Assembly: GCA_902651635.1 (NCBI GenBank)
Contig: CACRSC010000046.1
Location: 1-37,419 of the forward strand
Reading direction: 5' to 3'
DNA length: 37,419 nt
Source: Mastigamoeba balamuthi
Lineage: Eukaryota > Evosea > Mastigamoebida > Mastigamoebidae
In this document: in pieces, positions 29,781 through 37,419 of the stretch
Numbering within the stretch: position 1 is the stretch's first letter
Layout: each line of letters opens with the position of its first letter
The notes under the pieces: model-generated
What the model was told of the DNA's origin: nothing
Seen by the model: the letters and a program-made list of their open reading frames with translations, nothing else
Databases searched by the model: none
Made by a program: the position numbers and the translations under genes

Positions 29781-30183
29781 GAGCGGTCCAGCCGCGCTGA
29801 GGTTCAGTTTTGGCTCATGTACAGTTGGCAGCGCTGGGGTTTTCATTTTGTTTCAGTTTTTGATTGGGGTTGTGGTTCTGGTACTGGAATTCAAGGAATA
29901 CAGCAGAGGGGGAATCTTCGCGGACTCAAAAATCTGGATACACATGAGACTGCCTCTCAACTCCGAGCGTGCTCTGGGGTTCTGGTGTCGCCCCAGGACG
30001 CTGAGAGGAAAAGGAACGTTTCACGTGGACCGAGGCGCAGCGAGTAAAAAAGCAAAATCAAGACAACACGTGGAAAACCGTTATTTTCCGCGCAGCGAAT
30101 CTCCACGCTCGACGAGAAAATATCTAGAGGGTTTACAGACCTCACAACAAACCGTCCAACCCAAGCACCCCACCACCCCCGCA
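29781..30183. other. Intergenic region between Sel1 and coactosin genes
   Basis: About 400 bases without a coding frame. It should hold the 3' end of the Sel1 gene and the promoter of coactosin. A C/A-rich stretch (ACCCCACCACCCCCGC) lies immediately before the coactosin ATG. Confidence 0.4.
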
Positions 30184-30948
30184 ATGGCAGCCAAGAACGT
30201 CCAGGCCGCGATCGACGTGACCGACCCCGCGATCGCCGAGGCCTACGCCGAGATCCGCCAGGAGAACAGCTCGATCAACTGGTGCGCAGACGCGTCTAAG
30301 ACCCGCTGCCCTCCTCCGTCTTTCATTTCGTTTTTTCCCGCACGAACAACGCGAAATAAACTCAACGGCCCCAACGGCTTTCTTTTCCTCTGAGCTGACC
30401 GGGCGGGTCTCGCTCTGCCCGCGGCGCCAGGTTCTCGATCGGGTACAACGGGACCAAGGCGGTGAAGCTCGACGCCAAGGGCAACGGCGGCGTCGACGAG
30501 CTGCGCGGGCAGCTGCCCGAGCACGAGCCCCAGTACGGCTACCTGAGGGTCTCGTACAAGCAGCCCGGCGACGAGCTCAAGGAGCGCACCAAGTTCGTCT
30601 TCTACTCGTGGGGCCCCGCCTCGGTGCGTATGCGCTGCCCCCCGCCGCCGTTTGCGTCGCAATAACCGCGGGACCACGAGTCATCGCGTGTTTTAATTAC
30701 GCTGTTTGAGTTTTAAATTTGAGGGCAATAAAAATTCAACTCGAACCTCAAGTGCACTCGGCGGACGCCGCTCACGCGCTGCTTCTGCGCCTGTGCAGGT
30801 TAAGCCGCTGCTCAAGGCCAAGATGAGTGTGCACCAGGCGGCGGTGAAGGACGTCATCAAGGACTTCAGCATCTCGATCCAGGCGAGCGAGCTGGACGAG
30901 CTGACCGAGGACCTCATCCAGCAGCGCCTCGCCAAGTCCAACTACTGA
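30184..30948 (+). CDS. Coactosin (ADF-homology F-actin-binding protein)
   Basis: Three exons, 30184-30281, 30431-30623 and 30799-30948, join in phase to 146 residues, the normal coactosin length. Exon 1 ends with the SSINW motif, exon 2 continues FSIGYNGTKAVKLDAKGNGG and ends FVFYSWGPAS, and exon 3 holds VKPLLKAKMSVHQAAVKDVI with the conserved basic actin-contact helix and ends LAKSNY. This is the single ADF-homology fold of coactosin and coactosin-like proteins, which bind the side of actin filaments and counter capping without severing them. It probably acts in the cell cortex with the WASP encoded 20 kb upstream. All key landmarks are present. Confidence 0.95.
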
Positions 30949-31288
30949 GGACTTCGTCGGGCCAGGACGGCCTCCCTCCTCCCCTCCGCGCGAGTTGGGG
31001 GCCCCCACTTGTGCTCGGGGAGTGTGAAGCGGTCCGCGCGCATGACATGACTCCCACACGTTCAGAGAAAGAACCAGCACACCTCTTTGTTGCCCACAGA
31101 AGATCTCCTTTCGTCCACGGTCTTACCCGCCTGCCTTGTCTTCGGTTGCGGTGCAGCGCCCAATTAATTGGCAAAGGCTTGCGTGCCAGCACGGAATGGC
31201 TTCCAGTTTCCTGCCACAACCATAAATAAACTTGCATTCGTGTGAGTAACAGGGATTTCATGAAAAAACACCACAATGTTCTATTGTC
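30949..31288. other. 3' flank of coactosin, transition to AT-rich DNA
   Basis: No gene. An AATAAA at 31205-31210 could serve as the coactosin polyadenylation signal. Composition changes here from GC-rich to AT-rich. Confidence 0.4.
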
Positions 31289-32530
31289 TTACTCCTGGAG
31301 GGCCCACAACTCGAATGCCAGGTTTTCCAGAGTCTCTACCCAATCAAGGACATGCCCTTCATTCTCTTGGGCAGCCCCAAAAACATTTGCAAGGGTGATG
31401 GTCTCATCATCAAACGAGAGCATGTTGTCTGCAAGCCGAAACGGCCAGTACTTGTCCACTAGGAAGTTGTTGAGATCATCACACAGTGCATCCACGATGT
31501 GACCTGGGAGTCTGTCCTTTCTAACAGAGATATGGAATGGGATTTCCCACTCTTCAACCAACTGGCAGGAGGCAGCAGAGTAGTAGAAAGAGTCTGCTGT
31601 GAAGATTGGACACTCTGCCTTAGGCATGGTCAGGATTGGGGCAACTGCATCAGAAACAACAGTGTCCATGTTCACCTGTTGTATGAGTGAGTGGGTAAAC
31701 GAATTTTGCTGAAGGCAATACCACAACAAGAGAGTTCTTTCCAGAAAGAAATGGGTCCAAATGGGTACAGAATGGCCAGTTGGTCGACTGAAGATGAACC
31801 ACACTCTGGGAGTTCCCAAGAGTGAACAGTTGGGCTGAAGAGGCTGCACAATGGATGTCCATTGGCCAATTTTGTCAGGCTTGCTGGTCACCTCACGAAT
31901 GCACTCTGAGGCACCACGCCACCTCTTCAGCTTCTCATTCAAGATGAGAAGACCCCCAATTTCCACAAGTTTCTCAAAGTTCTACTCTTTGTGAGCTGAA
32001 GTTGTTGTGAAAGAGCTTACTGCAGAGAGAGTGGTTATGGTAATCTCTGGAGTAATGATCAGTGCATTGAACAGCCTCGAAAAATAAGGGTATCCCCAGA
32101 CACTGACAAATGATTAGGTTTGAGAGGAGATGATGGTGGGTGACAGTCACCTGGCCTGCTCCCTGAACCTCTTCTCAAACCTCTCCTTCATCTGGGCATA
32201 AGCAGCTCGCTCCTGGTTCGTCCCAGCACCACAGGGATTGTGGACAAAGTGGGCCTGCATGAAGATTTGAAGAGCCCAGAGGCCGAGCATCATCTTCTGG
32301 GTGCAAATTCTCAGCCCACACTGCCAAAAACGGTTTAGCATGACCGTCCACCAAGGTGCAGTGTGTGGGCTGGACCTGGGGTGGCTGGCTGGTGTGGATG
32401 GCAGCAACGACCTTGGGGCTCATAAGAAGAAGGAAGATTGTAGCCAGGGGGACGTGGCAGTGCAATCCCTTAAAGACAGCACCTGCTGGGTGGGAAGAGT
32501 TCACAAAGGTCATCTTCTGGCCAGTCACGT
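31289..32530 (-). pseudogene. Possible DDE (PiggyBac-like, DDE_Tnp_1_7) transposase relic
   Basis: The 3' piece (31289 to about 31680) is convincingly coding: PIFTADSFYYSAASCQLVEE then WEIPFHISVRKDRLPGHI, which resembles the PiggyBac-type block with an Asp in D-x-F/Y-x-S followed by a strand and R-x-N/D-R. It ends FELWALQE and a stop. Upstream pieces (31650-31960 and about 32147-32530) are in several frames, for example LDPFLSGKNSLVVVLPSAKF and NQERAAYAQMKERFEKRFRE, and cannot be joined without frameshifts or undefined introns. I read it as a broken transposase. The family assignment is tentative, because the catalytic triad cannot be completed. Confidence 0.35.
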
Positions 32531-33499
32531 CGACCCAGCCCTCCTCCCTTCTCCTCGTGCTTGTGCTTGTTGTGCACGACCTCCTTTGCCCTCTGTTAGT
32601 GCTTCACCACTAAGTCCGACATACTGTGATACTTCCCGAGCGTGCACAGGGGGTTGTTGTGCTCCTCCACATCAACTTTGTTATCTGAATCTCCTGATAC
32701 CCAAACCAGATACCCAAACGACATGCAGTGAAGATAAGCATATTGCTAAGGGGGGCAGGAGACAGGTGGGCAAGGCCGAGGGTGAGAGCCAGGGCATTGA
32801 TGCCTGGGACTTTGAAGTATGACCTCTGTATTTCATTGCAAATGGGCACAAGAGGCTCTTGAATGATTAACTCTTTATATGTCTTTGCAGCCAAACATAC
32901 CATTCTTACCAGTTTCGTAGAAAAACTAAGTATGAAAAAAGTCGTTTGAAAACGACATTTTGAAATTGGAAAAACAGAGAATGTCGCTTTAAAATGACAT
33001 TTTATTTAACCAAAATGATCAGCTGAAAAACCATTGATTTTATTACAATTTTTGTAGAATTACTATGTTTCCAGTGATTTGTGTATGTATTGGAATGTAT
33101 GAGACAGAATTGAGAACATCATTAAAATCAGTACCATGAAGTCTAATACCTGAAGAATACATAACAGTAAGAGTACTGAAAGTGTATGAGTGTATGCAGA
33201 CCAAAATAGTCTCATTAGAAAGAAATGCAGACATGTAGTTCTGGTGAAACGTGTCTGGTACTGTGAAAATAAAGGGGTTATGTTGTGTTGTCTGGTTGAC
33301 AAAGACAAGAGATGAAAATCTGTTGATGCCAAGGGGGGACTGTACCCCCAAGGCAAAGGAATAGCATTTACCCCACCCTCTTGTCACCACATGAATACAT
33401 CATCACTTCTTCCTTGAGTCTCTCTCACTTCCATATGGGCGTCCTGCCCCCATTCCACACATTACTGGGCGTTAGTATGCACACACCTAGGGGATAAAG
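32531..33499. other. AT-rich accessory DNA, no assigned gene
   Basis: A minus-strand frame of 115 codons at 33043-33390 (FSSLVFVNQTTQHNPFIFTV) is open in AT-rich sequence but has no recognised motif. Short inverted words (AAACGACATTTTGAA / GTCGCTTTAAAATGACATTTT) lie at 32948-33003. Nothing else is supported. Confidence 0.3.
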
Positions 33500-33796
33500 G
33501 TGAACAATGCAAAGAGACAGCTCCAGAAAAAGGAACAGGACTGTTATGCTGCTGAGAGAGCTCCTCACTGTAAGTCTGAGCTGCAGAAGGCACAGCATGA
33601 CATCAAGGAGGAGTTGGCCAGTCTGAGGAAGGAGCTGGTGGATTCTGACTACGAGACCTCCCGGACAGACTCTGACAACAATGGCATTGCAGCAGACAAT
33701 GGGGTACCTACTGGCCCTGAGGGGATGACATCTGTTATTCCTATCGGAAACTGTGAATATTTAAGTTCTGATGATGGAATTTCCCACACTGTGTAG
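33500..33796 (+). CDS. Coiled-coil open frame, possible exon
   Basis: A 98-codon frame with no ATG at its start, probably an exon or a gene fragment. It has a heptad-like charged helix (KSELQKAQHDIKEELASLRK) followed by a Ser/Asp/Asn-rich tail and a stop. The style recalls the coiled-coil C-terminus of the family A gene at 618-3339, but no clear identity is seen. It lies next to a hairpin-repeat copy (33800-33915). Confidence 0.3.
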   Translation: MNNAKRQLQKKEQDCYAAERAPHCKSELQKAQHDIKEELASLRKELVDSDYETSRTDSDNNGIAADNGVPTGPEGMTSVIPIGNCEYLSSDDGISHTV

Positions 33797-33799
33797 TGA

Positions 33800-33915
33800 A
33801 GGGTGCGTTGTGGCATGTAGTTCTACCATCTGCTACACACCACAACACAGACATTTGCTATGTGTTGCTACACAGGGTCCACTACAGTATGTAGCGGAAC
33901 CCTTCACTACAGGCT
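33800..33915. repeat. Member of the GTAGCAG/CATAGTG hairpin repeat family
   Basis: Contains TGCTACACA, GGGTCCACTACAG and GTAGCGGAACCC words shared with the direct repeats at 35447-35604, together with internal inverted segments (GTGAAGGGT near the left end, ACCCTTCAC at the right). The outer GTGAAGGGT/ACCCTTCAC pair frames the element at about 33798 and 33898-33907. Confidence 0.5.
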
Positions 33916-34030
33916 AGGCTGTCCTCCTTCCCTTTCTTCCCCTTCCTGAATCAATTACAATACGTATAAAATGGAATTAAATCAATCAATCATTGTTTTG
34001 GTATCTGCATGGGAGAGGGAGCAGGCAGCT

Positions 34031-35393
34031 TCAATCTGGGGGGAGAGTCTGTTCATAATGAACAGAAAGGGAAATTCTGTGTGTGGCATGGGACCCTGCT
34101 GCTGCAGGAGCAGCTGCTGCAGCTCCAGTCTCGGTGCCATGTGTGGTCTCCTCCATCAGGTCCATGGCATCGAGAACAGCCTGAGAGCTGGTGCGGGTCA
34201 TGCTGTGTCTGAGTCTCTTGGCCCTTGTCAAGCATGGGGACTCTGCACAGGCTGAGCTCGCCCTGCCCCTCCTGCATATATTAGTCATCAAAAAGGAAAG
34301 AAAGGGGAACTCACGACTCATTGGAGTGCTGGTTCCACCAGACGGTCTGGATGTGCTCACAGACCCCCTTGCAAATGGTGGGGTTCTCTGTGAAGAACGT
34401 AACAAACTCGGGAGGCCAGACTGCCTGAATGATGTTGTCAAAGTGCATCTGGACATATGACCTGTTGATTGTTAAGTATTGTAAAGAATAACGCACTTCC
34501 ACTCAGAGTGGTCCTTGAACAGCAGGGCGTAGTTGGCCTTTGTCCAGTGCTCTATCTGCACAACAATGGGCCTAGTCATTATCGCAGACAGAGCACTGGA
34601 GAAAGGGCCACTCTCAGGAGGAAGGTTGCCCAATCCAGGGACTGTTTAACCAGTAAGTGTTAAACTCACAAAAAGAAAGGGCACATACTGGGAATGCTGA
34701 TTATGATCTCCTTCCTGAGGGTCAGGTCCCTTGCCTGCATGCTGGAGTCCATGCTCTGCTGCAGCACGTCCAACCTTTTTATTTGAAACATAAATGTTAG
34801 AGCGTTTTAAAGAGAAAATGGAGAGAGAAGGGGCCTACTGGTTTATCAGTTCATGGAACGTGGCAGTGTTAAGTATCTGCAGGCCCTTAATGCCTGCTCT
34901 GACGTCTCCAAACGTGCAGGGCTGGACTGCCTGCTCTGAAGACAGCTCGAGGTTGAAGGGGGCCAGCAGCTCATGTGCCCTTCCCATCATGTTCACGATG
35001 TGCTGCTGCTCCTCTGCCACTGCACGTTCCTCTGCTGCTGCTGCATCATCATGCACCCTGGTGGGCACCCCTCTGTACTCCTCGCTGCTGACCTGCTGCT
35101 CCTCATCACTGGAGAGATCAGGCTCACTGGCTGATGCAGCACAAGCAGCACCCTATGTTTAAGAGAAGAGTGTTAGAGGGAAAAAGAGTCACAGAGTTCT
35201 ACGTACCTCCCATCACAGACATTGCCTTGGGTTCAAGGACAGGCGGTGGCAGAATGATAGTGATGATAGGTCCAGTGCAGCCCTTGGTCCTCTGTTTCTT
35301 GTCCTTCTTCTTCTTCTTGCTCTCTGCTGCACGAGAGCTGGTGCTCTGTGCTTTAAGCTTGGAGAAGCTCGTTTTGTGAAGAATAAAAAGCAC
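34031..35393 (-). CDS. Family A protein 2: unrecognised multi-exon gene, 5' end unresolved
   Basis: Six exons on the minus strand join in phase: about 35370-35206, 35130-34839, 34774-34689, 34641-34497, 34461-34315 and 34271-34031. Introns are 75, 64, 47, 35 and 43 nt, all GT-AG. The protein starts in a Lys-rich region (AAESKKKKKDKKQRTKG), then SEPDLSSDEEQQVSSEEY, an Ala/Glu helix (AAAAEERAVAEEQQHIVNMM), SMDSSMQARDLTLRKEIIIS, a conserved aromatic block (KANYALLFKDHSEWKSYVQM, then FDNIIQAVWPP and HIQTVWWNQHSNE), and an Ala-rich tail ending HYEQTLPPD. Similar motifs in the same order occur in the gene at 618-3339. No known domain. It lies head to head with the plus-strand Cys-rich gene across hairpin repeats. 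The first exon has no ATG in frame, so the start is missing. Confidence 0.65.
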
Positions 35394-35446
35394 CCAAATG
35401 ACATCATATGGATTACTGTTAGTGCAGGAGAAATCGGTTTATACTT

Positions 35447-35604
35447 CTGCTACAGTGCATAGTGGAGGGTCCGCTACACACTGTAGCAGAAGTAGCAATG
35501 TAGCAGCACATAGCAGAACGCACTATAGCACATTCTGCAATGTGCTGCTACGCAAATAGTGCTGCTACAGTGCATAGCAGAGGGTCCGCTACACACTGTA
35601 GTGG
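35447..35604. repeat. Two direct copies of a 43-nt hairpin
   Basis: Copies at 35447-35489 and 35562-35604. The first folds on itself almost end to end: CTGCTACAGTG pairs with CACTGTAGCAG (11 bp), then a CA/CA mismatch, then TAGTGGA with TCCGCTA (one G-T pair), with a GGG loop. The second copy differs at a few bases. The region between (35490-35561) carries further TAGCAG/CTGCTA words. It separates two divergent genes. Confidence 0.85.
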
Positions 35605-35676
35605 ATGCATGTCACATCACAACATTAGATTTCCGTTGGAGGTTCATATCACCTCACACAAATTCTTTGTATGCAG

Positions 35677-36403
35677 GTTCATGAAGTACTCTGCACCTCC
35701 AGGTGCTGTACCTACTGTCCATGCCACAGCACCAGCAGCAGCACCAGGACCAATGGAATCCAGCTACCACTACCTCGTCACCCACGGTCCACTGTGCTTC
35801 TTAATATCTTTTTTATTGCAGTCTCTTTACTGACACTGAGGTATACAGCGCCGAGCTTCTTTCGAAGAAGAACGAGGAGCTGATTAGCTCCTCCACAACC
35901 TTCTTGTACAGGGCTGAAATGGCGGCCCTTCTGAGTGCTGGAGAGAGTTCAACAGAGAGATCCAGTAATGTCCCCAAGTAAGTTCTTTTGATGTTCCCCC
36001 ACTAACAATACCCACCAACAGGGAAGAACAGGGGCACAGACCCCCATTCTATCTGCTGTGCTGGAACAGCAGCTGTCAAACGAATCAGTCAGGTGGACCT
36101 CAGGTGGCGAGGGACGCAGCACGGTAAGTTTATTTGTAACATGATTGATTATCTAACATAATGATCAGGCCATGGGCCTGCTTTGCATGTGGCAAAGTAC
36201 TGTGTCACATGTGTGAGTGTGGCGAGCCTATCATTGCAGGCAGCATTGCTAGGCATAGACGAGTTATCTGTCCAGCAGCAACAGACGTTATTGTTGTTGC
36301 TGAGACAGATTGGTTCACTAAGAGGAAGCCGTACAGGAACACTCTGCACCACATGATAGGGTTTAACAATCCAGCCCAGTGCCACAACTGTGCACTGTGG
36401 TGA
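35677..36403 (+). CDS. Cys-rich, putative zinc-binding protein (multi-exon, 5' end unresolved)
   Basis: Exons 35677 to about 35782, 35822-35977, 36022-36123 and 36169-36403. The last three join exactly in phase (GTAAGT donors). Exon 1 is Ala/Pro-rich (SAPPGAVPTVHATAPAAAPG) and its join to exon 2 is not settled. Exon 2 is helical (VYSAELLSKKNEELISSSTT). Exons 3-4 carry CWNSSC, then PWACFACGKVLCHMCECGEP, HRRVICP and QCHNC, enough Cys/His pairs for one or two zinc sites. Fold and role are unknown. The frame ends at TGA 36401-36403. The same frame then stays open into the next ORF, so the two may be one gene. No ATG is assigned; the gene may begin upstream, beyond the hairpin repeats. Confidence 0.5.
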
Positions 36404-36418
36404 ATTCCCTTTCGGGGT

Positions 36419-37003
36419 ATGACGTTCTGTTATTTATCAGTTATCATTGTGCTATATCTAATATTATATACAGGAATCACAGAGACAATGAACGTGATCC
36501 AGAAGGAGTTTGAAGGACAGCATCAGAGCCGAATCACAGTTATGATTATCAGTGGGCACGGCAATATCAAGGAGTCCTCCCTCCAGTACAGCACTCCAGC
36601 AGGCAGTGTGCACACAGTCCCATTCCGGAGGATTGCAGAGGTATTCCTTCCCATTGTCTCCAAGGGCTTGCTTCTGTCTTCCTGCGGATCGATGGAGGAC
36701 CCCAAGGTGTACGACAGGGTTTACACAGGAAGTGCATGGCTGGCTGGGCACACCAACGTCAAGGTCAGGAGGTCAGCAGCAGATGGCACGATGTACGAGT
36801 ACTCGTATGGTGTGCAGTGGACTCTCAGTGCACTGGAGGAGATCATCAGCCTCATCAGTGCCACGATAGGCACAACAAGTCCAGCATTCCCCCCTGGAAG
36901 AGTCAGCAGGTGGCGCCTTCCCCCTGGAATTGCCTCTGTTTTTGGAGAGCATCTCCAGCTGCGCACTTTCACCTCCTCTTCCTCTGCAAAGAACAGGAAA
37001 TAG
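36419..37003 (+). CDS. Caspase/CHAT-like His-Gly...Cys ORF
   Basis: 194 codons from ATG 36419. Residues 41-48 are VMIISGHG and residues 84-91 LLLSSCGS. A hydrophobic strand ending in His-Gly, followed about 40 residues later by a hydrophobic strand ending in Ser-Cys-Gly, is the arrangement of the catalytic His and Cys in clan CD peptidases (caspases, metacaspases, CHAT). Here these would be His47 and Cys89. The rest (GSAWLAGHTNVKVRRSAADG ... SALEEIISLISATIG) fits an alpha/beta domain, and the C-terminus is Ser/Arg-rich. The first 18 residues are either a hydrophobic signal/anchor or intron sequence read through (AT-rich, ending TATATACAG at 36473). In the latter case an internal Met (36488) or an upstream exon starts the protein. 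It is in the same frame as the Cys-rich gene upstream, with one TGA between. Peptidase activity is an inference. Confidence 0.5.
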   Translation: MTFCYLSVIIVLYLILYTGITETMNVIQKEFEGQHQSRITVMIISGHGNIKESSLQYSTPAGSVHTVPFRRIAEVFLPIVSKGLLLSSCGSMEDPKVYDRVYTGSAWLAGHTNVKVRRSAADGTMYEYSYGVQWTLSALEEIISLISATIGTTSPAFPPGRVSRWRLPPGIASVFGEHLQLRTFTSSSSAKNRK

Positions 37004-37112
37004 GAAGCCAGTTTTACAAACATTTTCCCCTTTCTTTGTTCTTCATTTCTGGACGTGGCGATTGGGAATGATATAGAAAGCCCCACTCTGCAGTTTGGCA
37101 CAGCTACCAGAC

Positions 37113-37419
37113 TCAAAGGGAACAGTCTTCCAAGCAACTCGATGAATGCTGGAGAACCTCCACACAACTTGGATTGAGCTCCTTCCTGTACATCATGGGA
37201 AACGGTTCTCCCAGACGAGTCCTTGCAGGCACCTTGAGCACCAGAACATTGACTGTCCCATTCTGTCTGACTTCCGAGCCATGAACAGACTTTATCTCCC
37301 CGAATTCGAAGACATCCTTCATCAATGGCTCGTGATTCTCTGACCATTTCCTATTTTCATACGGAAGAAGCCTAACAGCAATTGCTCCTTCCACAAGGGG
37401 CAGACTGTAGTACAGGCAC
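37113..37419 (-). CDS. Partial open frame at right edge
   Basis: A minus-strand frame is open from the right edge to a stop at 37113-37115, about 100 codons. It reads AVRLLPYENRKWSENHEPLM, then DVFEFGEIKSVHGSEVRQNG and VLVLKVPARTRLGEPF, which has protein-like alternation of strands. An ATG at 37392-37394 could be internal. No family was recognised. It converges on the caspase-like ORF, whose stop is 110 bases away. Confidence 0.35.
   Translation of the reverse strand, partial: CLYYSLPLVEGAIAVRLLPYENRKWSENHEPLMKDVFEFGEIKSVHGSEVRQNGTVNVLVLKVPARTRLGEPFPMMYRKELNPSCVEVLQHSSSCLEDCSL

Overview
This window is nuclear DNA from a GC-rich, intron-containing eukaryotic microbe, most likely a free-living amoeboid protist. 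That placement is an inference. It rests on a WASP-type Arp2/3 activator, a coactosin, a PH/ArfGAP/RhoGAP signalling protein and several short GT-AG introns. No gene seen here fixes the species, and there is no rRNA or tRNA. One undetermined base (n) at 3347 and several frame breaks suggest draft quality in places.

Layout. 1-226: truncated 5' end of a minus-strand gene. 466-3339: a multi-exon gene (family A) with arrays of a 21-nt palindromic unit upstream and inside its introns. 3340-4056: AT-rich hairpin-dense DNA with a perfect 32-bp palindrome. 4057-6258: a decayed Ty3/gypsy retroelement on the minus strand. 6980-9720: a PB1 + P-loop NTPase protein of Crinkler/CR-effector type. 9894-11919: WASP. 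12343-13830: a secreted/multi-pass membrane protein. 14442-16008 (minus): a leucine-rich-repeat protein. 16009-18530: gene-poor DNA with a short-TIR element (17924-18079). 18531-22831 (minus): a large PH/ArfGAP/RhoGAP protein with repeated acidic N-terminal exons. About 23050-23684 (minus): a possible small membrane protein. 25314-26672: a type I membrane protein. 27936-29780: a Sel1-repeat protein. 30184-30948: coactosin. 31289-37419: AT-richer accessory DNA with a possible transposase relic, a second family A-like gene (34031-35393, minus), hairpin repeats, a Cys-rich putative zinc-binding gene (35677-36403) and an ORF with a caspase/CHAT-like His-Gly...Cys signature (36419-37003).

The window has two kinds of sequence. 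GC-rich blocks (about 7-16 kb and 18.5-31 kb) hold ordinary cellular genes, several of them actin or small-GTPase regulators: WASP nucleates actin through Arp2/3, coactosin binds F-actin, and the ArfGAP/RhoGAP protein would switch off Arf and Rho. AT-richer blocks (0.3-7 kb, 16-18.5 kb, 31-37.4 kb) hold transposon debris, palindromic repeats and the unrecognised gene family.

The most novel material is (i) the two family A genes, which share short motifs but match no family I recognise; (ii) the intron-lodged 21-nt palindromic arrays; (iii) the PB1-headed Crinkler-like NTPase; and (iv) the divergent pair made of family A gene 2 and the Cys-rich/caspase-like locus, separated by hairpin repeats.
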